Source: Clostridium sp. CAG:768 (lineage in GTDB: Bacteria > Cyanobacteriota > Vampirovibrionia > Gastranaerophilales > Gastranaerophilaceae). From it: a stretch of DNA of 64,000 nucleotides. Below, piece after piece: positions 53,180 through 61,908 of the stretch (position 1 is the first letter of the stretch; each line of letters starts with the position of its first letter). The notes beneath the pieces are model-generated. The model searched no databases. It was not told the origin of the DNA and was given only the letters and a program-made list of their open reading frames with translations. Location of the stretch: assembly GCA_000437435.1 (NCBI GenBank), contig FR899622.1:75930-139929 (forward strand), in the 5' to 3' direction. The position numbers were made by a program, and so were the translations under genes.

Positions 53180-54034
53180 ATGAAAATTTATAATCTTAAC
53201 ATATTAAGTTTAAAAAATAAACATAAACAAGTTTCATTTAATGGAATTAAACGAGAAAAAGACTCTTGCATGTTTGTTTATGATTTAGATGGGACTCTTG
53301 CTAATGGTACTAATGAACAAATTTGTGAAGTTTTAGAAATTTCTAAAGCAAGAAATGCAAAAGTCACGTATGCAACTGGTAGAGGTCTTGAAGAATTTTA
53401 TATGCTTCAAAATGGATTATTATCACAAGGTTGTAAACTTGATTTCCCAGATTTCTTGATTGCTAATAATGGCGAGAATATATATACAAATTCAAATGAA
53501 TCACTTTATAAAAATTATGAGTATTCAAAGTTTCTAAAAGAAAGTACCAATTTTGATAAAAAATATATATCTAATAAAATTACTTCTATAAATAATTGCC
53601 TTGATGAAGTAGATTCTAATTCAATGATGTTAAAATATAATGTTCCGGAACATATAAATATGCAAGAGTTAAGAGAAAATATTTTAAACGCTCTTTCAAA
53701 AGAAAGAATAAAGGTTTTATGTGGATATAAAGGTGAGGGAACCAATAATCAGGCTTTATATATAGCTCCATTTAATAAAGCTATGGCTGTTAATTATCTA
53801 AAAAAAATTATCAATATTCCATATAATGAAATTCTAATAGCTGGCAATGATAACAACGATATATCAATGGCAAAATTATCTCAAAAAGGTTCTAAATTTA
53901 TCTGTCTAAACAATTCTAAGCCCAATCTTATAAATGTTTGTAAAAAATTAAGCAAAGAAAATAACAATATATTCTTTCCATTATCATCGGGTGCAAAAGG
54001 TATTATAGAAGGATTATTAAAAATTTTAACTTAA
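53180..54034 (+). CDS. HAD-superfamily (Cof/SPP-like) phosphatase with an N-terminal Phe-x-Gly leader
   Basis: 284 residues. The first ~28 residues (MKIYNLNIL... KQVSFNGIKREK) are an extra leader. HAD motif I follows at about 31 (MFVYDLDGTLANGT), motif II VTYATGRGLEEF, motif III Lys in the FNKAMAVNYLKKI region, motif IV IAGNDNNDISMAKLS. The type II cap fits sucrose-phosphate-phosphatase or Cof proteins acting on sugar phosphates. The ribosome site is weak (AGAG). Alone on its strand. Confidence 0.82.
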   Translation: MKIYNLNILSLKNKHKQVSFNGIKREKDSCMFVYDLDGTLANGTNEQICEVLEISKARNAKVTYATGRGLEEFYMLQNGLLSQGCKLDFPDFLIANNGENIYTNSNESLYKNYEYSKFLKESTNFDKKYISNKITSINNCLDEVDSNSMMLKYNVPEHINMQELRENILNALSKERIKVLCGYKGEGTNNQALYIAPFNKAMAVNYLKKIINIPYNEILIAGNDNNDISMAKLSQKGSKFICLNNSKPNLINVCKKLSKENNNIFFPLSSGAKGIIEGLLKILT

Positions 54035-54276
54035 ATTTGCTGGTACTAATAATTGTAGTCTAATAACTAGACAATATAGAAAAGTTGAAAGTAAATGGAA
54101 TAAATTTTGAAAAAAATTTTTCAACGCTGAACAGTCCCAAAACTCTAGAACAGTGTCTAAATTTCCGTAATTTTAGGTTTTGAGGCACTATCTTCTTTTA
54201 GACATTGACGGACAGTAATCGGACTTTTTAGCCAGTTCAGGAATTTTATTTTTAGCAAATTCAGACTAAAAAAATA

Positions 54277-54349
54277 TGCCGCAACTCGGAATTGAACCAA
54301 GGACACAGGGATTTTCAGTCCCTTGCTCTACCAACTGAGCTATTGCGGC
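54277..54349 (-). tRNA. tRNA-Phe (GAA)
   Basis: 73 bases fold as a full cloverleaf: acceptor GCCGCAA/TTGCGGC, D arm GCTC/GAGC, anticodon stem AGGGA/TCCCT with loop CTGAAAA (anticodon GAA), T arm CTTGG/CCGAG with loop TTCAATT. CCA is not encoded. Confidence 0.96.
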
Positions 54350-54486
54350 ATATTTTTATTTTATTGTCAAATTTATTATTTTTATTTCGCGGGCAACAAA
54401 ATATTCTTTTGGAGTAAATGGTGATAAATATTTAATTGCCACGTTTTTTATTATACTGGCTGAAAAATTTCAGTCAAGAACTTTTT

Positions 54487-54984
54487 TTAAGAATTATGAG
54501 GAGCTATGTATAACGTTACATTGCGACCTTCTAATTGAGGTTTTTTCTCAATTACTACAGGCATGTTCTCTAAATCTTTAACAAATTTATTTGCTAAATC
54601 AAATGCTAAATTTGAATGTTGCATTTCACGTCCACGCAACATGACAACAATTTTAACTTTATTACCTTGTGCAATAAATTTTTCAATACTTTTAATTCTC
54701 ACTTGATAGTCATGAGTATCTATTTTATAACGGATTTTTATTTCTTTAACATCTACAGTATGTTGTTTTTTCTTTGCTTCTTTTGCTCTTTTTTCTAATT
54801 CATATTTATATTTACCATAGTTTAGAATTTTAGCTACAGGTGGATCTTGATTAGGGTTAATTAAAACTAAATCTAAATCTTCATCATAAGCCATTTGTAA
54901 AGCTTTTACTGTTGGAACTACCCCTTGATTGTCGCCATTTTGGTCTATTAATCTTACTTCTTTAGCACGAATTCTTTCATTCAT
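54487..54984 (-). CDS. infC: Translation initiation factor IF-3
   Basis: Binds the 30S subunit and checks start codons and initiator tRNA. 165 residues from ATG 54984: NERIRAKEVRLIDQNG, ALQMAYDEDLDLVLI, PPVAKILNYGKYKYE, KEIKIRYKIDTHDYQVRIK and KVKIVVMLRGREMQH are all canonical. No ribosome site precedes this ATG. AGGAG lies upstream of an in-frame ATA at 55026 (8-base spacing), which would add 14 residues (IATNDNRNNKNQPI). IF-3 genes often start at AUU-type codons for autoregulation, so ATA may be the true start. The usual rpmI and rplT neighbours are absent. Confidence 0.95.
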   Translation of the reverse strand: MNERIRAKEVRLIDQNGDNQGVVPTVKALQMAYDEDLDLVLINPNQDPPVAKILNYGKYKYELEKRAKEAKKKQHTVDVKEIKIRYKIDTHDYQVRIKSIEKFIAQGNKVKIVVMLRGREMQHSNLAFDLANKFVKDLENMPVVIEKKPQLEGRNVTLYIAPHNS

Positions 54985-55277
54985 TATCGGTTGATTTTTA
55001 TTGTTTCGATTATCGTTAGTAGCTATTGTTCTATCTCCTATGTTTTAAATACTGTTATTACAAAGATTATCGTAACACAAAATTAAAAATTTTACATATT
55101 AACAATCTTAAAAAATGTAACAAAATGTAAAAATGGTTTTGTCTTGAATTATAAAGAATTTTCAGCATTTTTTTAATTTATCAGAAAACTTTTATTAAAG
55201 TTTCTGCAAAATAAGCCGAATATAAAAACATAAGAGAAATAAATCCAAAGAGCAACAGAATAAATAAGGAGTTTTTT

Positions 55278-55430
55278 ATGGAAAATGAATTAGCGACTGA
55301 AAATTCAACACAAGAAGTATTTTTAGACTTGAACAATGGGGAGTATTTGCAATTCGATATGACATTACCTATTCAAATTTTATTTGATGACGTAATGAAC
55401 TTTGTATCAAAAACAGATTTTGAAGATTAG
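55278..55430 (+). CDS. Small acidic hypothetical protein, 50 residues
   Basis: ATG 55278 to TAG 55430, with AAGGAG at good spacing and an intrinsic terminator just downstream. The protein (MENELATENSTQEVFLDLNN, then EYLQFDMTLPIQILFDDVMN) is acidic and hydrophilic with no signal peptide. Not recognised. The complete set of expression signals makes it a likely real gene. Confidence 0.65.
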   Translation: MENELATENSTQEVFLDLNNGEYLQFDMTLPIQILFDDVMNFVSKTDFED

Positions 55431-55449
55431 AATTTATTAAAATGTAAGC

Positions 55450-55488
55450 AAAAAAACATCGATTATTATTTTAATCGATGTTTTTTTA
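55450..55488 (+). terminator. Intrinsic terminator of the 50-residue gene
   Basis: A-run, ACATCGATTA, loop, TAATCGATGT, T-run. Confidence 0.88.
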
Positions 55489-55564
55489 GTATAAAATATA
55501 GTAAAATGTCGATGTTCATGAAATAATAATTTTATTAAAATTTTGTTGCAAAGAGGGATATTAT

Positions 55565-57682
55565 ATGGATAAATTCATTAGATTAGCATGCATTTTATCA
55601 ATTATATTTTTAGGGATTTTACCTGCAAATGCTGATTTTAAAGAACATTTTGACTTAGGGCAACAGTATTTAGCTAATTATCAATATTCAGGAGCTATTA
55701 CAGAATTTAAAAGCGCATTACGAATTAATTATTTAGACAACTCTGCAAGAATTGGACTTATAAATTCTTATCTTGCAAGAGGCATGTATTATGCAAATAC
55801 TGACAGAGATTATCAAAAAGCCGCTAATGATTATAGGGCTGCACTATTCTACTTAGTATATTATCCAAATGCAAATCAAGTAAAAAATTCTTCACAAGCA
55901 ATTGTCATGGCAACATCTGCCCTTAATCAATGCTTAAACAATATTGATTTTAATACCTCCCCAACAAATAGACTTGCAACAGCTAAACAATTAAGAGCAG
56001 AAGGTGACTTTGCAGCTGCTGGATACGAATTTAATCAAACTCTTTCCGATAAAAATTTGATAAAAGAAAGTTTTGAACAAACTGGCGACATTATGAAACT
56101 TTTGGGGAATGATCCAAAAGCAGCAGAATATTATAAAAAAGCAGTAGCTGTATCTCCTAATGACATTGATTTAAGATTATCCTATGCAAAAATGCTTGAC
56201 AAACTAGGCAAAGAAGATGAAGCAGTAGAAGAATATAATTATATACTATCTAAGACAACAGATAATAAAGATGTACTGTACTCTTTAGAAAGAATTTATA
56301 AAAGGAAATTGGAAGATTCTCCAAATGATGCAACTATAACTGCCAACCTCGGGGCTATTATGCAAAAATCTGGGAACTACGATGAAGCTCTTAGATACTA
56401 TTCAAAAGCAGAATACCTGGATCCATCAAATGTAAATACTAGACTAAATGTCGGAACATTATATCAACAAAAAGGTGACTATAAAACAGCTATAACTGCT
56501 TATGATTCTGTTTTGATAATCTACCCAGATAATGCACTTGCAAACTTATATAAAGCTCAATCTCTATCAGCTATGGGAGATAAAAAAGGCGCACTAGATT
56601 TATACAAAAAAGTGCTTTCTCTTGAACCAAACAACGAAATAGCTCAAGCAGAAATGCTTAATATGGTAAAAGAAACAATGACGACTGCTCAATTTGTAGA
56701 TTATATCAAGAAAAATAATCCTAATAATGCAGCAAACATTTTATATACATACGCTCTTGATTTACACAAACAAAATAAATTAAATGATTCAATTGCAATA
56801 TATAATGAAGTAATAAAACTTACACCTAGCAACCCTGAAGTATATGTAAACCTTGCAATCGCACAAGGTCAAACAAAAAACTATGACGCAGCTATAGCAA
56901 CTTTAAACACAGCAAATACAAAATTTCCAAATAATTCACAAGTAACAGATGCCTTAAAATCAATAAGTGCTCAATCCACAGATGAAAAACTCGAAATTGC
57001 AGCAAATTACTACAATAATAAAGATTATCAAAATGCAATCAATGAATATTTAAAGATTCAACCAGCTACATCAGACACAATGCTAGGAGTTGCATCTGCA
57101 TATCAAAATATGGGCAACAACGATAAGGCAATTGAATATTACAAACAAGCCTTGAATCTTGCCCCAACAAATTCAGATATTGCATATTATATTGCAGCCT
57201 TATATGCAGACAAAGAAGATATAGCAAATGCAAAGACTTATGCTCAAAAAGCAATAAGCCTTAATAAAACAAATAAGCAAGCTCAAGAATTACTTGAAAG
57301 TCTTAATGCTCAAATAGCTTCACAAGAATTAGAACAAGCAATATCATTATTCGATTCTGAAAAATATACAGAAAGTCTTGCAATACTAAATAAAATATTA
57401 ACATCTGAACCAAATGATTCTTATGCACTGTATTATAGAGGGATGATTTATGATACTCAAAAGAAATATACACAAGCAATAGCAGACTACAAAAAAGCAA
57501 TTGGAATAAATCCTGATTTAACAATTGTTAATTACCTAATAGGTGTTGACTATGATATGCTTGCGCAATACAAAAATGCAATATCACACTACAAAGCATT
57601 TACAACAACATATTCAGAAAATGATGAATACTTAAAATATGCACAAACAAGACTTAGCGAATTAAAACAATATGACAAATAA
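55565..57682 (+). CDS. Secreted or periplasmic TPR-repeat protein, 705 residues
   Basis: Signal peptide at 1-23 (ending PANA|D). The rest is almost entirely TPR units (at least 12), for example GQQYLANYQYSGAITEFKSA, EALRYYSKAEYLDPSNVNTR and AIEYYKQALNLAPTNSDIAY. GAGGGATAT precedes the ATG. Such long TPR solenoids act as scaffolds for envelope machines, including pilus and secretion systems, by inference. Its last 11 bases overlap the dus start. Confidence 0.9.
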   Translation: MDKFIRLACILSIIFLGILPANADFKEHFDLGQQYLANYQYSGAITEFKSALRINYLDNSARIGLINSYLARGMYYANTDRDYQKAANDYRAALFYLVYYPNANQVKNSSQAIVMATSALNQCLNNIDFNTSPTNRLATAKQLRAEGDFAAAGYEFNQTLSDKNLIKESFEQTGDIMKLLGNDPKAAEYYKKAVAVSPNDIDLRLSYAKMLDKLGKEDEAVEEYNYILSKTTDNKDVLYSLERIYKRKLEDSPNDATITANLGAIMQKSGNYDEALRYYSKAEYLDPSNVNTRLNVGTLYQQKGDYKTAITAYDSVLIIYPDNALANLYKAQSLSAMGDKKGALDLYKKVLSLEPNNEIAQAEMLNMVKETMTTAQFVDYIKKNNPNNAANILYTYALDLHKQNKLNDSIAIYNEVIKLTPSNPEVYVNLAIAQGQTKNYDAAIATLNTANTKFPNNSQVTDALKSISAQSTDEKLEIAANYYNNKDYQNAINEYLKIQPATSDTMLGVASAYQNMGNNDKAIEYYKQALNLAPTNSDIAYYIAALYADKEDIANAKTYAQKAISLNKTNKQAQELLESLNAQIASQELEQAISLFDSEKYTESLAILNKILTSEPNDSYALYYRGMIYDTQKKYTQAIADYKKAIGINPDLTIVNYLIGVDYDMLAQYKNAISHYKAFTTTYSENDEYLKYAQTRLSELKQYDK

Positions 57683-58652
57683 CAAAGTACAAACCCTAAT
57701 ACAAAGCAAAGTGTCACTTGCCCCAATGGCAGGTATTACAGACTACGTATTAAGAAGTTTGGTTCGAAAATATTCAAAAAATGCGCTTTTAACAACAGAA
57801 ATGATCAGTTCTGAATACCTTGCTCAAACTATGAATGGCAGAAGCGGAATTGAAATTTTAAAACGGGATAATGATCATTCCCCTATTTCATATCAAATTA
57901 GCGGACACAAGCCTCATATGATGAAACAAGCTGCAGAATTTTTAAACAACTATGCAGACATGATTGATATTAATATGGGTTGTCCTGTAAAAAAAGTTGT
58001 AGGCGGACAAGATGGTGCAGCTTTAATGAGAACACCAGACCTTGCTGCTGATTTAGTCAAAGCAGTAAAAGATGGAACTGATAAGCCAGTAAGTGTAAAA
58101 TTCAGATTAGGCTACACTACAGATGAGATGAATTATGTAGAATTCGGACAACAAATGCAAGAAGCCGGAGCTGAATTTATTACAATACATGGTCGGACTC
58201 GTTCTCAAATGTATTCAGGAAGTGCTGATTGGGCAAAAATAAGAGCTTTAAAAGAAAATGTCGATATTCCGGTTTTTGCAAACGGTGATATAACAAGCAT
58301 TAATGATGCGATAAAATGTCTTGAACTGTCCAAAGCTGATGGAGTTGCAATCGGACGTGGCGCAATTGGAGACCCTACTCTTATTGCAAGAATTGAACAC
58401 TATTTACATACAGGAGAAAAACTTCCAATTCCTCCGTTAGAAGATAGAATCGAAATGCTAAAATGGCACCTAAATGAAGAAATCAGACTTCGAGGAGAAA
58501 ATGTTGGAATAAAATTTATGCGCAAATTTTATCCATACTATTTATCAGGTTTTGAAAATGCAAAAGTATTACGCTCAAAACTTGTACTAGAAGAAAATTA
58601 TCAAACAATCCTTAATTTACTGCAATCCTGTTGTCAAAAAAGTTATTTTTAA
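57672..58652 (+). CDS. dus: tRNA-dihydrouridine synthase
   Basis: Reduces uridines in tRNA with FMN and NADPH. 326 residues. SLAPMAGITDYVLRSLVRKY (FMN site), INMGCPVKKVVGGQDGAALM with catalytic Cys, TIHGRTRSQMYSGSADW, VFANGDITS and AIGRGAIGDP are all canonical for the DusB/NifR3 group. Starts inside the preceding TPR gene. A bidirectional terminator follows. Confidence 0.95.
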   Translation: MTNNKVQTLIQSKVSLAPMAGITDYVLRSLVRKYSKNALLTTEMISSEYLAQTMNGRSGIEILKRDNDHSPISYQISGHKPHMMKQAAEFLNNYADMIDINMGCPVKKVVGGQDGAALMRTPDLAADLVKAVKDGTDKPVSVKFRLGYTTDEMNYVEFGQQMQEAGAEFITIHGRTRSQMYSGSADWAKIRALKENVDIPVFANGDITSINDAIKCLELSKADGVAIGRGAIGDPTLIARIEHYLHTGEKLPIPPLEDRIEMLKWHLNEEIRLRGENVGIKFMRKFYPYYLSGFENAKVLRSKLVLEENYQTILNLLQSCCQKSYF

Positions 58653-58656
58653 CAAT

Positions 58657-58696
58657 TAAAAACTAGCCCCTGAAAAATTTCAGAGGCTAATTTTTT
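58657..58696. terminator. Bidirectional terminator between dus and argS
   Basis: TAGCCcCTGAAA and TTTCAGaGGCTA pair with one mismatch; A-run on the left and T-run on the right. Confidence 0.85.
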
Positions 58697-58724
58697 AAAA
58701 TTATTACTAGGTTATATTAAACAC

Positions 58725-60440
58725 TTACATTCTTTCAGGAGCTGTAATTGCCAAAATATCTTCTAAAGCGTTATGAAGAAGAGTTTTTACACTCCATACA
58801 AGTGCAATTCTTGCTTTCATCATTTCTTTATCATCAGAAATTACGCGATTTGCATTGTAGAATGAATGGAACTCACTAGCCAATTCTTGTACATATCTGC
58901 AAATTGTATAAACTTGTCTTGATTCTGCTGAATTTTTAATTACAGACTTATATTCTTCTAGTTTTAGAATTAATTGTCTTGCTGTATCAATTGTTGGAAT
59001 AACCATATCAGCATTAAAATCCTTAATTAATTCATTCAATTCAGCTTCACTCATTGGAGCAGGAGTTTTTTCTCCTGTTTCAGTATTAATTTTTTCAGCA
59101 ATTACATTTCTTAAAATAGAACAAGCTCTGGCATGTGCATATTGAACATAGAACACAGGATTTTCATCTGTACTTTTCTTTGCAAGTTCAATATCAAAAT
59201 CTAGAGTTGTATCAATATTTCTCATTGACATCCAGAAACGAGTTGCATCAACACCAACTTCATCAATCAAGTCTTCTAGGGTTACCATATTTTTACGTTT
59301 ACCCATTCTAACTTCATTACCATCAATTACAAGGTTTACTAATTGACCTAAAAGAACTTCTAATTTATTAGGATCATAACCTAATGCCTCGATAGATGCT
59401 TTTACACGAGCAACATAACCATGATGGTCTGCACCCCAAATATTAATCATTCTATCAAAACCACGTTCCAATTTATCAATATGGTATGCAATATCAGCTG
59501 TCAAATAAGTATTTGAACCGTCAGCTTTTTTGATAACTCTATCTTGATCATCACCATAATCTGAAGATCTAAACCAATCAGCACCATCTTTTTGATAAAT
59601 TTTACCACTTGCTTTTAACTTATTAACACATTCTTCAACTTTACCTGATTTGTGCAAAGACAATTCTGAATAAAAATTATCAAAATTAACCTTAAACTTA
59701 TCTAATAAATCTCGTTGAACTTTTTCTTCATATTCTTTTGCAAAATCACAAAGTTCCTGAATATCATCTGGTAATCCATTGTGAGTTTCCAAATATTTTT
59801 TTGCAACAGGTATTAAATATTCACCAGGGTAATAATTCTTTCTTTCAATTTCATCAGTTGGGAAATCAACGTCTTCTCCAAGTTCTTGACGAATTCTTAT
59901 TGCTAGAGAATTACCCAATTTTTGAATTTGAGAACCTGCATCGTTAATATAAAATTCTTGGTATACATCATGTCCATAGAATTTTAAAAGGTTTGCTAAT
60001 ACTGAACCCATAGCAGCCCAACGTCCATGACCAATATGGAAAGGTCCTGTAGGGTTTGCTGAGACATATTCTAGAATAATTTTTTCAGCTTCTATATTTT
60101 CAGGTTTACCAAAATCTTTCTTGCGAGTAAAAATTTCTTCTACTAAATCAGATAATATTTTTTTACCGGCTTTAAAATTTATAAACCCACCAATTACAGT
60201 ATATTCATTATCTTCTTTATTAATATATTCAAGAATTGAATTTGCAATTTGAGGAGGTGCAATTTTAGCAAATCTTGCAAGAGAAGATACATTTACCGCA
60301 TAATCTCCAAAATCAGAATTTTTAGGACGTTCAGGATTTAAAGATCCTCTTTTAAATTCTGTCATTGCACCTAACTTATTTTCTTTAATTGCTAATTCAA
60401 TAGCATTTTCAATCTCATTTATAAAATAATCTTTTATCAT
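58725..60440 (-). CDS. argS: Arginyl-tRNA synthetase
   Basis: Charges tRNA-Arg with arginine. 571 residues from ATG 60440, chosen because GGAG lies 6 bases before it; an ATG four codons further up has no such site. Class I motifs: ANPTGPFHIGHGRWAAMG (HIGH) and VRMGKRKNMVTLEDL (KMSKS equivalent). The DALR anticodon-binding end is complete (LVWSVKTLLHNALEDILAI, APERM). Monocistronic. Confidence 0.97.
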   Translation of the reverse strand: MIKDYFINEIENAIELAIKENKLGAMTEFKRGSLNPERPKNSDFGDYAVNVSSLARFAKIAPPQIANSILEYINKEDNEYTVIGGFINFKAGKKILSDLVEEIFTRKKDFGKPENIEAEKIILEYVSANPTGPFHIGHGRWAAMGSVLANLLKFYGHDVYQEFYINDAGSQIQKLGNSLAIRIRQELGEDVDFPTDEIERKNYYPGEYLIPVAKKYLETHNGLPDDIQELCDFAKEYEEKVQRDLLDKFKVNFDNFYSELSLHKSGKVEECVNKLKASGKIYQKDGADWFRSSDYGDDQDRVIKKADGSNTYLTADIAYHIDKLERGFDRMINIWGADHHGYVARVKASIEALGYDPNKLEVLLGQLVNLVIDGNEVRMGKRKNMVTLEDLIDEVGVDATRFWMSMRNIDTTLDFDIELAKKSTDENPVFYVQYAHARACSILRNVIAEKINTETGEKTPAPMSEAELNELIKDFNADMVIPTIDTARQLILKLEEYKSVIKNSAESRQVYTICRYVQELASEFHSFYNANRVISDDKEMMKARIALVWSVKTLLHNALEDILAITAPERM

Positions 60441-60514
60441 ATTTTTCTCCATAATTTATTTTGATATGAGATAATTATACAACAAAAAAACTATATGAAA
60501 TCTAATGTTTGTAA

Positions 60515-60520
60515 TATAAT
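60515..60520 (+). promoter_or_regulatory. -10 box of mgtE, 6 bases before ATG
   Basis: TATAAT, ATTATT, ATG. No Shine-Dalgarno; leaderless mRNA suspected. Confidence 0.5.
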
Positions 60521-60526
60521 ATTATT

Positions 60527-61894
60527 ATGATGAATGTCCAAAATATTATTGATAGAATAAGAGAAATTTTAGACGACGAAACACTTATTCAGTTAAAAGA
60601 AGAACTGAATAGTTATCACGTTGCAGACTTAGCGGACATTTTTCAAGAATTAAAACCAGAAGAAAGATTGCAGTGCTTTAAATTATTAGACTTGGATAAA
60701 GCTGCTGACTTAATGGAATATCTTCCTCCTCAAATGCAAGTCGAATTATTGAGCGATATTGACGAAAATATGGCTTCTCAAATCCTGACTCAATTACCTC
60801 ACGATGCTGCTGCTGACGTTTTGGGGGATATGGAAGAAGATGAAAGTGAAACTTATTTAGACAAACTTCCACATAAATTTTCGGAAGAAGTAAGAGAATT
60901 ATTAACATACAATGAAGATACAGCAGGTGGTATTATGAACCCTGTGGTATTAACTGTAAATTTTGATATGAGTGTACAAGATGTATTAAATCATATTAGA
61001 ATTAAAGCTGAACAAGATAACATGGAACTTTATTATGTCTATGTTGTTGATAAACAAAATCACCTTTTAGGTGTTGTATCTTTAAGAAAACTATTAACAT
61101 CACCAACAACTCAAAAAGTTGAAGATATCATGATTTCTGATATTGTAAAATTACATGTTGATGATTACAGTGACTTTATTATTGATGAATTTATGAAATA
61201 CCAATACAACGCATTACCTGTGGTAGATCTTTATAATAGATTAAAGGGAATGATAACTTGGGATGACGTTCATGATTTATTCGAAGAAGAAACAACAGAA
61301 GAAATTTATCAATCTTCAGGTATTTCTACAGAAGTTGTTGATGAAGACGAAATTTTATCCGGAAATATTTTACAAGCAATCAGAGCTAGAACTCCTTGGC
61401 TTTTTATAACTTTAATAGGAGAATTTATTGCTGTTAATGTAGGGCATCATTTTGACCATACATTACAAGCATTACCTATAATTGCAATATTTATGCCACT
61501 ACTTGCAGGATTAGGTGGTAATATCGGAACTCAAAGCATTACACTTATGGTTAGAGGGCTTTCCACTGGACAAGTTTCTCTAAGTTCTGCTATGCACCAT
61601 ATTTTGAGAGAAACATTTATTGGCTTTTTTATCGGTACAATATTTGGAACTCTTGTAACATTAGTTACTTGGGGTTGGCAGCATAATATGGAATTAGGAG
61701 CAGTTGTTGGTATTGCAATGGCAATAAATATGACTATGGCAACAATTATTGGTACATTTACACCATTTGCACTAAAAGCAATGAAAGTAGACCCTGCTGT
61801 CGCATCAGGTCCAGTTATTGCGACAACTATAGATGTTTTAGGGTTGGCAATATACTTTACTCTAGTGTCAACTTTTTTAATTAAGGTTATGTAA
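60527..61894 (+). CDS. mgtE: MgtE-family magnesium channel/transporter
   Basis: 455 residues. N-domain of superhelical repeats (about 1-130), two CBS domains (about 135-255; MNPVVLTVNFDMSVQDVL, DYSDFIIDEFMKYQYNALPV), a plug helix, and five membrane helices with the pore motif PLLAGLGGNIGTQSITLMVRGL. Mg2+ binding to the N and CBS domains gates the channel. Followed 14 bases later by the LCP gene, so probably co-transcribed. Confidence 0.95.
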   Translation: MMNVQNIIDRIREILDDETLIQLKEELNSYHVADLADIFQELKPEERLQCFKLLDLDKAADLMEYLPPQMQVELLSDIDENMASQILTQLPHDAAADVLGDMEEDESETYLDKLPHKFSEEVRELLTYNEDTAGGIMNPVVLTVNFDMSVQDVLNHIRIKAEQDNMELYYVYVVDKQNHLLGVVSLRKLLTSPTTQKVEDIMISDIVKLHVDDYSDFIIDEFMKYQYNALPVVDLYNRLKGMITWDDVHDLFEEETTEEIYQSSGISTEVVDEDEILSGNILQAIRARTPWLFITLIGEFIAVNVGHHFDHTLQALPIIAIFMPLLAGLGGNIGTQSITLMVRGLSTGQVSLSSAMHHILRETFIGFFIGTIFGTLVTLVTWGWQHNMELGAVVGIAMAINMTMATIIGTFTPFALKAMKVDPAVASGPVIATTIDVLGLAIYFTLVSTFLIKVM

Positions 61895-61908
61895 TAAAGG
61901 TAAAAAAT

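Noticed and set aside
53047..54244. 12-base direct repeat CAGTTCAGGAAT on both sides of the HAD gene as transposon footprints
   Set aside because: Too short, no inverted ends and no transposase; may be chance in AT-rich non-coding DNA.
54277..54349. tRNA-Phe as the attachment site of an integrated island covering 49-54 kb
   Set aside because: No second copy of the tRNA 3' end was found in the window and no integrase is present.
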